From assembly GCA_911728435.2 (NCBI GenBank), contig OU452199.1, positions 10,860,860-10,924,859 on the forward strand: a DNA stretch of 64,000 nucleotides, in the 5' to 3' direction. Shown here one piece after another: positions 11,808 through 25,588 of this stretch (position 1 is the first letter of the stretch; each line of letters starts with the position of its first letter). The translations under genes were made by a program, and so were the position numbers. This stretch comes from Apoderus coryli (lineage: Eukaryota > Arthropoda > Insecta > Coleoptera > Attelabidae). The notes beneath the pieces were generated by a model. That model did no database searches. It saw only the letters and a list, made by a program, of their open reading frames with translations, and was not told the DNA's origin.

Positions 11808-12340
11808 CAAGGTGTTTCATAATATGTGGGACGCATTTATAGAGGTATAGGGCATCGCGAAAAAATTAAAAAAACCCCTGTGTCCGAGATACAGGGTGTC
11901 AAAGTTTTATTTTTTTGTTTCTTACATTTTTCTCGAAGAATTTTTAAATGCGTAAATTAAACAATTAGTTTTTGATAATTTTGTTTTCTTAGCCTACCTG
12001 TGAAAAAAAAAAAGAAAATTCTTGGGATTGTAAAAGTAAGTCCTAGAGAAAAAAGTATTTCGTCAAAAATCGATAATTTTTCGATAAAAAGAGCAAGATA
12101 CAGAAAAAGTTTTTAAAATTAATGGGAAGTACAATTTTTTTATTATTAAAGATAAGAGGCGTTCCACGAAAATTTTCGAGGAGGGGGGGGGGGGGTAATA
12201 AAGTGTATTCAAACTCCGTTGTAGGTATTAACATTAACTATTGAGTTATTGACGTGTAAGAGCGTACCAAATGTGAAATTACTGATTTACAAATTCTTGG
12301 AGAAATATTTAAAAAACCAAAAAAGAAAGTAGAACCGAGC
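11808..12340 (+). mobile_element. Probable DNA-transposon end fragment
   Basis: CAAGGTGTTTCATAATATGT at 11811 follows a TA, then come GTGGGACGC and the phrase GTGTCCGAGATACAGGGTGTC. That wording is typical of terminal regions of repeated insect DNA elements. No opposite end was found, and a G-run of about 13 bases (12184-12196) and AT-rich sequence follow. It is therefore listed as a left-end remnant of uncertain superfamily and uncertain right limit. No coding sequence was recognised. Confidence 0.35.
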
Positions 12341-15300
12341 GGCAATGGTGGCCGAGGGCTGTCCTAAATATAATGGCTTATTATTTTTTTGTATTATAAT
12401 TTTGAAAAACTCAAAAATACATCTCCAATAAATGATAACTTACTATTTTATTAGAAGAGGAAAGAGACTAAAACGTTGCTCTCAACGCAGGAGTCTATGA
12501 AGTTTTGGTTTTTAGGTGCTATATTCGTAGGTTCCTTAACACTTTAATACCATAAATAAATTTCACGTACCTACAACACAAAGCATTTATTTTTCGTATT
12601 TCAAAAAATTTTACAAATTTCTTAAAGAGATCTGGAAGATCATTAAGAGCGTTTTTTAGAGTTAGACTTTGATTTAAATTAATAATATTTTTATATCTAA
12701 TAGGAAAATACTGATCGTGACTTTTAGCCCAGTTTAGTTATAATTTGACACCTTCTAGTTGGTTACCAGTTAGTATAGCTTTTTTTCTTCTATTGCCAAG
12801 TATAGATATGTTTAATATTATATACGTTAATTAACGGGGTAGTGTAAAGCCTAAATCAAACATTGACAACAAAGAACATTTATGGTAGATGTTGTGTTAA
12901 CAACCTTATGTTGTGTTAGGTTGGAATAGTATTTTTAATATTTTTTTTTATTATGAACTACTAAATAATGCACCTACCTACCATACCATCCAATAATGTA
13001 CATGGTTATTCAGATTAAGTGTTTTACATTATTTGTTATCGCGTTTAAAATTGTTTAGATAAATCATGTATTCATTTTAGATTTATATTTTAAACTTTTG
13101 TAATAGAACAAAACAAAAAAAGATTTAGATATTATTTGATGAAATTAAACAGTTGATATGACATTCTTAAAAACATTATTTTTTTTCTTTTTCAAATATC
13201 TCTAAAATTAAAATATAATTAGAATTATCAACTAACTTTAACCAAAGTTGCTGGTGGATATTTTCCATATATATCAAGGATTGTTGAAGAGTTATACATT
13301 AACTTTGTTACGCAGTAACTTAAAAAAAAAAATTTAAAGAAATGTTTCAATTTTAAACTTTTTTTTATAGAAATAGATGATAGCGAGCAAATTTTTAAAA
13401 CATACTTTTTAGAGGCATACGCAAACGTAAGATATAACTAGAACTAACTAAAGAAATGCACGGTTCAAATATTTCTCTTATCAATTGTCAAATGTGGTAT
13501 ATACTCTTGAGATGCATTAAATCTGAATATCCCTGTAATTGTACTTAACTTTAAAGGTAAGTAAATGTTTATATATTTGTTTTATTAGGGTTCTCTCACA
13601 ACACAATACACTGTGATGATTTGGTTGTACCATCATCCACTGCTCTGTTTGTCAAAGCTTTTATATTTGATGATGTGTTTCAACGTGTGTGGCATTTATT
13701 TATTTATTTTTTATTATGTGATTGGTTCTTATTAAGTACGTATATTGTAGTATAAGGGGACAGTTTTTATAAATGTATATTATGCATTGTGTGGTTTGGT
13801 TGCCTTTAATAATATGCGTACGGGTTAACACAATAGATAAATATTAGTTATTTCTATCGATGGGTTAACCCATGCCAGCAAATAATGATTGCTGTTTCCT
13901 TTCAAGTTATCTGATTTGGTAAAATATATGAGGTTTTCGAAACATTCAGTATGATTTTTTGTATCATTTTGCTTGCTTATGTAGGGTAAAAATCATGCGA
14001 AATATGTTTTATGACACTAGAAAATTTGATAATGAGATCTATAGTCATATTTTGCTTAATACTATTCTCCTATCATGGTTTTTAGTGGTGGTTATTATTT
14101 TGTTAAACAGGAATAATTAATTAATTGAAAACTAAACAATTCCTATTTTTAATCGAAAACCAAGAAAGTTCAGGCGCTTCATATACCTACTTCCTTCTTT
14201 ATATCTGTCTCGTGACATATCAAACCATTATATCCTATCTTAGTAAATCGACGCAGCGAAACAAGTTTTATTATTTTGTACTCTGCCAACATCAATCAAT
14301 GTTGATGCTGTCAACTTGAAGTATGTAGTTAATGTTTTGTTTCTATTGAGTACCTAACAGTTTTCAAAAGTACAAGTTAATAGAAGATTACAATTTATAG
14401 TAACTACTTGTAATGATTGCAACTTTATAATCGTTTAATAGTTGCGCACAATAACAATTTATTACAAAGTTAATTAAAAGGCGGTTGCATTTTATAGTAC
14501 ACACTTGTAACATGTCAAATAACTCATTTTGTAAGATCACCACCTTGTGGCTTCCTCGTTTTATTACCGTTTCATTAAATGCTCATATAAACTTTGTCTT
14601 TCACGCTATTATTGGTTTGCTATTAATGGGAAAATAGGACAAAGTATGTAGACATTAGCGATGTTCAAGGAACTATTCATTACAACCCAAATCAAAAAAT
14701 GATGATCTTCTTCTTTAGGCAAAAAATCTGTTTTAATAAACCCATTTAACTATATTTGTCAAAAATACTTTTACGTCGTTAATCACTTTATAAAATATGT
14801 TTTCCACTAATATGATAAAACTGGGTATATAAATTAGGCTATTGGTAATAGAGGACGGCGTTATGACAGCATGCTTTGACTTCATTGTTTTATAGAAAAG
14901 GAATTGAATTTATAACCTGAGTTACTGGCGGTAATTAAGATTGACGTCCAGCCTTTATGGTTAGTGTATCATAGGTTTCGAATGAGAGCGTGGCGATTTT
15001 TTGTGGGTAATTTTGCATCATTTAACATCTTAACCTGATGCCACCTGTATTTTCTATTAATTTAAATCTGTTCTCAGCCACTTACAACAGGACAACAGTA
15101 AAATATTCCAACAAAAAGCTAGAGAAACGTTATTATATTTTCTATAGTCTACCTGGAGGTATGCAAATAACATATGACAGGTTTTATCTTGATAATCATC
15201 AACTTTTTTAAAGTTAGATAAGTACAAAGAATTCCTTGTTTTTTTTTATTAAGATAAACCAAAAAGCACACATTCTTGAACTAATATTTAATTCAAGGAA

Positions 15301-18300
15301 GGGTTGGGACATATTATGCATATCGTTTAAATATAAATGTTTTCAATACACTTAATTTAACTAATATTTAGTGAACACCACCAATATTATTGGCATTACA
15401 TTTTCTTCGATCAGCTCAAACAATGTCTTTATACATACTTACTTGAAAAATAATATTATCCATCAGACCATATAACATATCCCAATCATTAAAAATGAAT
15501 ATATATACTTATTATTCATGTCTATCACATAAATTCCATTTTTTATTGTTTAATAAACATTCAGAAACAGCAGCAGCCATGTTTGTTTCAATGCACCATT
15601 GTTTTCGCTTTGTGTAATGTTATTGGAACGTCAGTCGTAGATATAATAATATTGTATATAAAATATATAACATTATTCAATTCAAGCATTGTCGACCAAT
15701 CAATTACAGCTCGTTTTGTTTTATTATCGTCATGGCTAGAATTTTTATTATTAACAGTAAAACAGAGGAATATTTAAATTAATAATTTCTATTAGCTATA
15801 GCTTTTGATTTTTTTGTTCATTTGTGCATATTAAAATAATTTTCTTAAGGTTATTAGCAAGGTTTGCATGCTTTTGTGCTTCCTAATCTAATGACTTTAT
15901 TGCAATGGTGGGATATTAGGACCTTTTGAGTTGCAGTTAACAGTCATTGACTTATCGCTATTTTATTATCACTAGTTCACGTTTTGTCTTAATAAAATGA
16001 TAGATATTATTCAAAATGCATATTTAAAATGATGAGAGGAAGTTTAAAAAAATTATTAATATTAACTTTCAAATAAAATAAAACAAACCTCAATATCAAC
16101 ACAGCATAATAAGTTTACAATTTTTGTGAAAGTATAATTATAGTAATCAAAAATATACCTCTATAATAAAAATATTAAAATTATTTAACGGCTATACGTT
16201 GAAGAACAAAATGGCCAGCTTTTGTTGATTTTACAAGTGAGCTCTATAGGAGTAGTTAGGGGAATTACATATATTCTAAGGCATATTGATTATTAGGTAA
16301 TAGAGATCATAAGTAATTACCAACAAAATTTAAAAAATAAACTTAAGTTATGTATCCATGTTTTAAAATATACATCGTTCTTAAATATAAGCAAGCTTAA
16401 TTGGACATAACTATTTTGTATTATGTTATTTATCAATATATCATAGTATAATTTGGAACATAATCTTCTTTTTGCATAGTTAATAATCCTTTTTATTATA
16501 TTTATTGAACTATTAGAACTCTGTCACTCTGTCCATTATTTGCAATATATTACTAAATCATAACCTGCAGCTTTATGAGAAAATAATACACCTCATTAAC
16601 CAACTGGTTTACATATTTCATCCCTATGGAATGCAGCACATTACCATAAATCATTTTATTAATATACCAATATAACAGTTGCGACACCCACAATTCGCAA
16701 TAAATAATTTGATTAAAACAAAAGAAATCGAAAATTAATCGGCATAACACCGTCATCATATAGAGAAAATATAACACACCTCGAAAACAATTAATTCTAT
16801 TTTTTATTTCGTACTCGACGATTGCGCACGGCCTACACTAATAATCTATCATCGGCTATCGTTGACATATACGAAATTAAAAACACTAACTTATAGTTTC
16901 GTATCACAATTTTATATGTGGCAGTAGAGCGGATTCACTATCGTCCCTGTCTTCTTTCTACCTTAAGTAGGTTTATATAATACATCATCTTCAATTATGT
17001 ATTAATCGTCATAAAAGTAAATTAATTGTCCCATACTCATATTTTTATATGAAGCTTTTGGTTACGGGTTTTAACGTTGGGTGCAATCTTTAATTAGCCT
17101 ATTTTCTGAGAGCATATTTTTAGTCTAAGGACCATGATAGCAAAGCCAGGAGTGCCTCTACACAGTGTCATTGTGGTTGGTATCTGGTACATAAAAAACT
17201 TTGGTTCACTCGATATGTTCAACCGTAGTTGTCGATTTATATTTTCTTCATACATTACCGAGTACCATAGATATACGGCGTTAGTGTCAAATTTTAACTA
17301 CTATACAACGCTAGCTAACCTATTCACTCTAAACTTCAACCAAAACGAGTTATAGTTCGTGCAGATTTCCTCCGAAGCCAAACAATAATTGTAAAATATG
17401 GCATGTGTTTGACATACAGTTAAATCTTCAGGTTAGGCGGTAGGATATTTTTGGTGAGGCTCCTGTGAAGGAAAAACATTTTTAAAATATTTTTGAAAAA
17501 TAATCCATTATGAAATTGTTATGAAATAAAAGTCGTCTACTCCACAATACAATACATTGTATGTGGTAAATTTTTAAAATAATTCCCAAATCGTCACTTT
17601 TTTCTTTAAAGTAAAGTCATTAGAGAAGAAAACAGATTTGTGTGTTATTTTTATGGAATCTACTCGCTTAAACAACTAACTTACAATGCTCTGCTGCCAG
17701 AATGTCTCTATCCTACACGTCGTACTCATTATTCGCGCAATACCGTTATTAATCCGAAATCTAATTATGCTCGACACACGCGCAGATGCTGAATAAAAGA
17801 CACAATTAATTTCCCCAAGTTTATTTTATTTTATTTTTGCTAAAATAATTTGATTGTTGAAAAAATTCTATATTATTTATATTTCATTCAATTCAATTCA
17901 TTCAAAATCTGGCAACAATCAAGAAAATATGAGAAATTCGGTGATGCCACACTTTATTTGAAGAATTTCACTATAAACATATTGCAGCACATTTTCCTCA
18001 ATAAATCCACACATTACACAATAGATTTACACATGGAACATTATTAGATACTTGATTTTCCAACAAATTTAATTTACTCAACTCCCTCAATAATATATCT
18101 AATATTCAAACATTATTTATTTATTATTTTAAAAACTACTAATTTATACATATTTTTATTTTAGTACTATTCACATGAACTAAATTTGGCAGAATTGTTT
18201 TTAAATGACACAAGTTGACACATTTGGCGTTTGAATATGGATTTTTTACCGTTCTCACCAGTCGCGCTACAATTTCATTAATAATAAAAAAACTTCAATA

Positions 18301-18429
18301 AAAAAACTTCAATGACTTGTACCTTATTTTCTTTTTAAGGTTGAACTATTGTCTCGAGGATTGCAACTGAGTCTATTAGTCTATTGGTCGTTTGTCTAAT
18401 ATATAAACTGTTATAGTGTCTAGCACGTC
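12341..18429. other. Intronic AT-rich DNA, nothing firmly recognised
   Basis: No gene, RNA or repeat boundary can be supported over these 6 kb. The interval 14830-15060 is somewhat richer in GC (for example GAGGACGGCGTTATGACAGC and TGAGAGCGTGGCG) and could be a conserved non-coding block, but no specific motif supports this. A 14-bp direct duplication (AATAAAAAAACTTC) lies at about 18285-18312. Confidence 0.45.
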
Positions 18430-19157
18430 TAGTGATGCAAAATTACCGGTAATTTATTTTTTGGTAAGAACATTGGAAATATTACGTAATATTACGTAAT
18501 TTTAGGTAATATTAGGTAATATTGCTGAACAACTTAGAAAAAGCTGGTTTTACAATATGCAAAGAAGCTTTAACAAATTAAACATTAATTGCCTCAATTA
18601 CCTATATGGCTCTAAAAGGTCAATAAAACACAAAATAAACTGAAATCTGAAACTATATAGTTCACACAATTCTTAGATAGGCCAAAGAATAGGTACATAT
18701 GATAAAAATAGTTTTCAGTCGGTAAAAATAAATATTTAGTCATTATTTGCTAAACCCTCATCCGCAGACAAATCCTCGGATAAATCAGATTCAGTTTCAT
18801 TAAAAGTATTTGTAATTGTTGATGGGGTCATTAATGCAACATTTTTCATTTCGGCACGGTTATTGTGTAAGAATTTCCGATTAGTTCGTATGTAAACGAG
18901 CTTCACATATTATAGCGATGGCGTAAGAACTAAACTAAGCAACAGCTATCACTAGACGTGTTGCAGCATGTTGAAACAAGCAGTAAGACCGTTAGGTACC
19001 AACTTTAACGTAATATTGAAGCGAATATTACCGGGAATATTACCGCGAAAATTTTCGGAAATATTACAGTAACAATGTAACGTTACCGGATGGTAGAGGT
19101 AATATTACGTAATATAACTGGAAATTCTGATGGTAATATTCGGACCGTGCATCACTA
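18430..19157 (-). mobile_element. hAT transposon deletion derivative with 8-bp target duplication
   Basis: The unit begins TAGTGATGCA and ends TGCATCACTA, an inverted repeat of 10 bp. It is flanked on both sides by AGCACGTC (18422-18429 and 19158-19165), a perfect 8-bp target-site duplication diagnostic of the hAT superfamily. Both subterminal regions are packed with GTAATATTACG-like words, the expected transposase-binding repeats. On the minus strand, 18900-18736, an open frame contains LVYIRTNRKFLHNN and then an acidic tail (ESDLSEDLSADEG) before a stop. It resembles the C-terminus of hAT transposases just after the dimerisation region. The catalytic core is missing, so this copy is non-autonomous. 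The intact duplication argues for moderate age only. Confidence 0.9.
18736..18900 (-). pseudogene. C-terminal hAT transposase remnant
   Basis: About 55 codons remain inside the hAT element. They contain KLVYIRTNRKF-type sequence, as found at the C-termini of ZBED/hAT transposases, followed by an acidic serine-rich tail and a stop at 18736-18738. The RNase H-like catalytic domain and N-terminal zinc finger are absent. Not expected to be functional. Confidence 0.55.
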
Positions 19158-19951
19158 AGCACGTCATAAGGTATTTATATTCTAGGATAGAAGTAGTTCG
19201 AGGTACATTTAAGATGTGGGTCAAACTAAACCTTTTGCCATAAAAAAATCATCAAGTGTATTTAGTAGGTGTTGTAAATTTAATTCAGTAATTGTTCCTT
19301 AATTCTGTTGACGATAAATTAAACTAAAATTATTATGCTGAGTATGTTCAAGCCGTGTCCCCATAGTTGAGTTCATATGAACTAATTTAAAATTATCCGA
19401 GAGTAGTACTTCCGAAGAGGCTCTAATTTTTAGTAGTCATTGAGATCTGTTTTATTTATTCTACAGTTTGCCACTCGATAGATACAGTGTATTCGACCCG
19501 CCTGCGGGAGAGAGTGTTTTGATTACGATTCATATTATAAGCTCCACGTATTAATGGTTTTATATTCAATGTAATTAACTGCTGATGCTGAAGGGTGTTT
19601 CTATTCGCGTTATATACCTTAAATTCACCCATTTATCGAAGCCATTCCGGACGTATGATAAATTGATATACAATGTGAACTGTGTTGGTGATTTATTTCT
19701 GTAATAATATTATGGTGTTTCTCTTTTTATTATTTATTAACTGTTGAGTACATTTCGTAGTACCTACAAACTTACGTTTAGTGTTACTGGTGTGGTTAGT
19801 TTGTTTTCATATGGGAAACTTTACATACGATTATAATTGATAAAGTTGTGTGCATACATTTTTTGTATAAGCAGAAAGAACAAGAAGAAAAAATTCCGAC
19901 ATAACAATGTCCGCTCATCCACTTTTTTAATTACAAAATTCCATATTATTA
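19158..19951. other. Non-coding intronic DNA
   Basis: After the hAT target duplication I see no coding or repeat signal up to the next TIR element. The region around 19490-19640 contains some mixed-composition sequence (TTCGACCCGCCTGCGGGAG) but no interpretable motif. Confidence 0.45.
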
Positions 19952-20601
19952 TGTCCGAAATGAGCCGTTTTAACATAAAAAGACACCACGGTTTTGGTGT
20001 TTTATAAAAAATTAATAAATCACTTATTGTTAATATTGGACTGTATTGTACTGACACATTGACCACATGCGCTTCCATTCAAGGATTGCACCGTCTTGTC
20101 TGTTCATTGACTCGCGAACTTCTGGGCGAATTGAACACAAGTAGAAGTTATTTTACAACATTATTTGAAGAAAGGAGTTTTCTTCCACACGGAGGGCACC
20201 GTACGAGCTGTTCGTGAACGCACATCTCCGTTTTCCACTTTCTCTAAGGCGGCGATGGATGGAAGCAAAGGTTATATGATGAGTAGTTCCGGATATCATC
20301 CTTCTTAGAAGCGTACTGTTTCTCTTCCATTGCATTGTGCTGCAGCAGAAGCTAGATGCATGTCAGCAAGTTCTTCAAATGAGAAATTATCCAATTTCAA
20401 TACAAATCTTGAGGGTCAGTTATTCAGTTCCCAGTTAAAAGTCAGCAGGAGAATAATTATGACAGTTAACGTAAAAAAAATTAGGATGTTGTTATTGATA
20501 AATATTAACTACCGTTTTATTTTTACAAACTGATTTAGATCTTTTATAAAATACCAAAACAGTTTTTTTTTGTTTATGCTTAAACGGCTCATAGGCGGAC
20601 A
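19952..20601. mobile_element. Unclassified TIR element (TGTCCG ends)
   Basis: The left arm TGTCCGAAATGAGCCGTTTT is mirrored at the right by the complement of TGTCCGCCTATGAGCCGTTT. Pairing continues inward for about 80 bp with small gaps (words such as GGTTTTGGTGTTTTATAAAA). Both ends abut TA (19950-19951 TA; TA at 20602-20603 after the right end), compatible with a Tc1/mariner-, pogo- or Harbinger-like target, but I cannot assign a superfamily. The interior (20090-20420) is clearly more GC-rich than the window and contains a 60-codon minus-strand open frame (20335-20153, starting MQWKRNSTLL, basic). I do not recognise it: it could be an eroded transposase or captured sequence. A 67-codon plus-strand frame overlaps its start. 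Confidence 0.55.
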
Positions 20602-23600
20602 TATGTTAACTAAGTCGAAAATGCTTGTATTGATGTCCTCTATCACCTCTTAAAGTTCGTCGATACATTTTTGGGAGAACCTATATATTGGAACATAAAA
20701 CTAGCTTTATATAATTGAGAAACCACGAGTATATGCCAATTAATTCATCATCAGATTCCAACTTTTGTTCTAGTTTAAGTTGCGAATGAACATTACATTT
20801 ACAAAAATAACTATTTGACCGGTAAAACAGCTCTTAAAAAACACATTGAGTCTTATAACCATGATAACAAAAAGAGGGAAATGCTGGAGATGATTAACAT
20901 AAAAAAGAATGAACATAGTGTCAATGACAGAACAGACATTCAATTCTTAAGTCAGATCTATAATATCCAATCAAAAAAAAAAAAAAAAGATGACATGAAA
21001 CCATTAAAGAAAAAGTTTCAAAAAAAAAAAAATTTTTTTTTTGTGTAAAATTGTGAACCTCATCCCAATAAAAGAAATTGAAGATCAAGGTTCAAGAATA
21101 ATAAATAAGAAAAAAAAAAAGAAAAAAAATATAGGTCAACTCTTTTTTTATAGAAATACCATATTTCCGATTGAACCAAAGAGGTCTTATGCTTCGATGG
21201 GGAAAAAATGTCACATAAAACAAATGTATCATTTTGTGCCTAATCGTTTGCGATATTGTTTAGTCTATCGCAAACGGACAAATTATGTTAGAGACTGTTC
21301 AAATAGCCTACCCCTAGCACCTCTATAAATAAAACTTTAGGAAGCTTGGTTCATTATGAAACTATTAAACTTTTAAATACCTATTTATATAGGACACACG
21401 CAGGAAGAAGCTTCAACCACACATTCAATGAAAAGTCTTAAATAAAAAAATTAAATATTTATAAATTGCATGTCGGGAAGGGGCAGCTAGTTTAAGATTT
21501 CTGTAATTTTTTCAGCTCCGTTAGGACATGATATCTCCTTGTCTTTTATGTCTTAAAAAAAACGATCTTTCAATTCTAATAAGATATCCACCTTGATGTT
21601 TTTTTTTATTAAAATTCTCCCCAAGAACATTTTCTGCTTAGTTCTTATAAAATACATTACATTTGAATTAAATAAGGCGATGTCAACTTGTAAACAATTG
21701 TTAGATTGATGTATCAGTTAATAAAAGGTAATCCACCACTTCCAAAATTGGTCAATCTAACTAAAATCAGTCTAGAAATTTTTCGTTACTTATTTTCAGT
21801 GTCTTATTAAAATACTTAACGATCTCTGCACGCTATGTTCAAATAAGCCTCGAGATTAATTAAGGTTTTCTTAGGCCAATGAAAATGAAAACTTAGATTC
21901 CCAAACACATTTAGTGATTTTACAGTTGTTCACAAAAACAATCACAATTCTTGGTTTTGAAGATTAGATAGTCTAAATGGTTTGCGTTGATATGTGCTTT
22001 AATACTGACTCTGACTATTGTAAAAACAGACCCAATATAAATTAAGTTGGAATCATATATGCTTATAGTGGGCATAAAAAACCGTAAAAATACGTAAACT
22101 ACATTAATACAAACAATATGTAATGTTTTCATGAATAATTTATACCATTTTACACTGATAATGATAATGTTAGTATCGTGTTTGCTGTAATTTACAAAAT
22201 GTATATATACACTTATTATTACGTTCGGGTAACTTATAATATAAATAATGTTATTGTTTTATTTTCCAACATTCATTAGTTATGATATGGAATACTGAAA
22301 TTGCCATAAATTTAGTATAATTTGATTTGATAAGCCTCACATTATCAGTTAATTTTTTAAAGGTATTAAAAGCATTTTATAATGCGGGCGGAAAAGATTA
22401 AAAAATTTTTTTTAACTATTATAGCATTTCCTATATTATTTTGATAATGGACAAAATGTAATTGAGTCTATAATAATAGTGTAATATATATGAGGAGCTT
22501 AAAAGCTCCTATATAGGTTGAAAACTAATTAGTAACTATTTACCTATATGTTAACATGTTATATGAGTACACCTAAATTAATTATTTACAACAATACATC
22601 CAGTAGATGCTTCCAGATTTGGTCAGAATTATTCACGAATAAAGTTGTATAGAATATATATATAATAAGACTGTGTTAAGATTTGTGTGACGTCAACCAA
22701 AAATTTATATTTTTCATTAAATAAATAAACCTTAGAAGAATTATATCCCACTCTCTCATATAATTCCCTAAATTATTCTTATTTTTAATTAATTTCTATT
22801 AATTAAAAAAAAACTCCGTTTATTTATAAAGATTTATATATTAGGGTACGTTCACACTGCAGTTCGCTACATTACCCAACATGTGAGTCTTCTTACCATA
22901 TACATAAACATGTATATATCATTTCTGAATTTCTTCAGACAAAGCAACCTTTTTCGGTCGAAAGCTAGGGAGTATTTAAAAAGGTGTTTTAACTTCCAAA
23001 ACAAAATGAACACTATCAAGTAATTGCGAGTAATTTGCGGAACTTTACATAGGAATAATTAGAAATCTATGGGAATGAATGGAATAACTAAAAATGATAA
23101 TGTAATTAATATTTTGTAGAACCGACTCAATAGCAATCTTGTTTCTATAATTTTTTACTCTACATAGTAAAAATATGCGCAATGGCGTTTTTCAATAATT
23201 CAATTACTAAAGAATTGCTTATACCTACCTATGTTAAATTATAATGCACATTTCGATATTTAACTGACTGATATTGAGTATATCAGTAATAGTACTTATA
23301 TCTTTTAAATCACGCTAAATTAAGAAATTAATGTAAAATACCTATTCTTCATTAAACAAAACAAGAACGCAAAATACTTTGGAATAGAGCCCAAAGTCGT
23401 TGGCGTTTATTATATTATTCTACTTAACTGACAAGTAAACTTTACAATCAAACTCCTGTTTTTTTTTTGTTCTGACAGTGCCTTAATATAAGATAAATAA
23501 GCATCCAATCAGAAATGGGTTATTTTTTTAGACCATCCGTAAATCGATAAAACACAAAATTAATTCAAATTTGTGTTATCTTTTCAATCGCAAATATTAC

Positions 23601-25588
23601 TGTAAAATATAAATTTCGGTATTGATTTGACAAGAAAACAAGATGTTGATAATAACTTATTAATTTCCAGTCATCTATGTAGAACCGTCAACATTTAAAA
23701 ACGTATTAATTATTTGAAACCACTGGCACTGCTTGAGCACAACGTCACAGATTGTGAATTTGAACTAAGTTTTTATTACATAGTTGACAAAATAGATCTA
23801 AATTAAAATTTTTATCAATAAAGTTGTAATTTGCCTTTAATATAGAAAGACTTGTTAAACTCATTTTGATAATTCTGCTTTCAAAATATAGAAAGTTTTG
23901 TAAAATTAATGATAAATAGCAGTTACATCGATAGTTACATTACCTTTTAACTTGCATCAAATTTATTACAAATAAATTCATATTTTATTCTGAAAGCTCA
24001 CATTCATGCAGACATTATTCATGGTGAAACCAATGAACAATAGATATATGCTCTAGCAAAATATGATTATAGTGATATAAATTTCATATAAATACCATAA
24101 CAAATGTACCAAGGCACCCACGGTAAAGCATTATTAACCTTTTCTTGAACTGAAATAAGAATATAATAAAATAAGTCCATACTATACATACATAATATGC
24201 GAGCCCATAATATATTGATTTGACATTTTGCATAATAATTTTAAGTCAAGTAATGGGTATTCTTATTAGGTGTTGTTACCTATGAGATTTTATTATTGAA
24301 TTTAATCGTTAATATCCTATAAATAATAATTATATAAATGTAATAATTAAAATTTACCGTAACTGATACTGTAGATTATCTTATGTCCTTTGTGAAATTT
24401 TTCCTCTAATTGGAAAATGAGAAGCTTACAAGATTTTAAATTAGACCAGATCATGAATTTTCGCAAGTCCCATGCGGAGTTTACGATTTTTTCTGCAGAC
24501 TTAAGTTTTTGCTTAAGGATCAAAGTCTAATATTATTTCGCATTTAAAAAACGACTGTTGTTGAGGTCATCAGTGGACTATATTCCATGGTTTTTGAGAA
24601 GATAGAACATATAAACTGCAATGATGCATTATTTATAGTATTCCTTACTTTCAGTATATTTTTATATAATGTTTGTTTTGAGTCATTTGTTTAGACCAAG
24701 TATTGTGAGGTGTGAGAATCAATCATAGGTAATTTTAATTTGAATTAGTAAAGATTCGAGGTTGCAATATTTCGAAACTATGAAATTTGATTTTTTTTTC
24801 GTTATTTGTGAGATTAAACCAATGCCGTAATTTCACAACTCACCATGTATAAACCGCTATACTAAAAATATATAAATTCAATATTTGATAAAAAATCAAA
24901 CTCTGCGTTGAACACATTTTTTAAATTAAATATACATAAATAAATCACTACACTGTACATTTATCCACTCAATTAATTCTCTGAATTAATACTAATTTTA
25001 TTAAAATGTATGCGTCGATGACATCTTATATAGCAGCAGAACATAAATACCTAAAGTATACGCTTAATCCAATACATTTGGCACGATAATCATCAACAAG
25101 AAATCCTGCATCTTGATAAACTTTTGATAGAATACGACATTGCTTGAAAAAACTAGAGTAAAAGCAACTCAATATAGTTAACGTTCAATACTCCAAAACT
25201 CAATTGATGCAGAAGTGTACTAGATTGGATTAGTTGATGCTTTTCATTTTAATAAAGAAATATACTTTTGAAATATCCATGAAAGTTATAAGAATTTTTC
25301 TGCTCTTATCTTTATTATGCAAATTAAAAAGTAAAAAAGAAGAAGAAATAATTGTGCAAATTTACACAATTTTATGTCTGTTAGTTAACTATTTTCTAAA
25401 TCTGTCATCAAGCTTTTAGGCTGTGAATTTGTAAACAATTATCTACCTTATTCAAAACCTACAAATAATAAACACACACAAATCGTTTAAAAATTCACCA
25501 AAATAACAAATAAAAACTATCACTGATTATATTCTTCGTAATATGTTGTCTTTTTCTGTAATACTTATCACCTTTTCCATTCAATAAA
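20602..25588. other. Intronic AT-rich DNA with A-rich tracts
   Basis: Two plus-strand open frames at 20815-21328 are rich in lysine because of poly-A runs (20975, 21019, 21111) and show no known domain, so I regard them as low-complexity chance frames. A hairpin lies at 21245-21276. Elsewhere in this stretch no gene, RNA or repeat boundary was recognised. Confidence 0.45.
21245..21276. repeat. Perfect 11-bp hairpin with 10-nt loop
   Basis: CGTTTGCGATA (21245-21255) and TATCGCAAACG (21266-21276) are exact reverse complements around the loop TTGTTTAGTC. The stem includes GC pairs, so it is stronger than AT-driven chance palindromes nearby. No known RNA class was recognised. Confidence 0.75.

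Noticed and set aside
13590..13680. Possible exon near GGTTGTACCATCATCCACTG
   Set aside because: No open frame bounded by matching splice sites with recognisable protein similarity was found.
20815..21328. Lysine-rich open frames that could be a nuclear protein exon
   Set aside because: They are generated by poly-A tracts, start on TTG or lack a good context, and have no domain or splice support.
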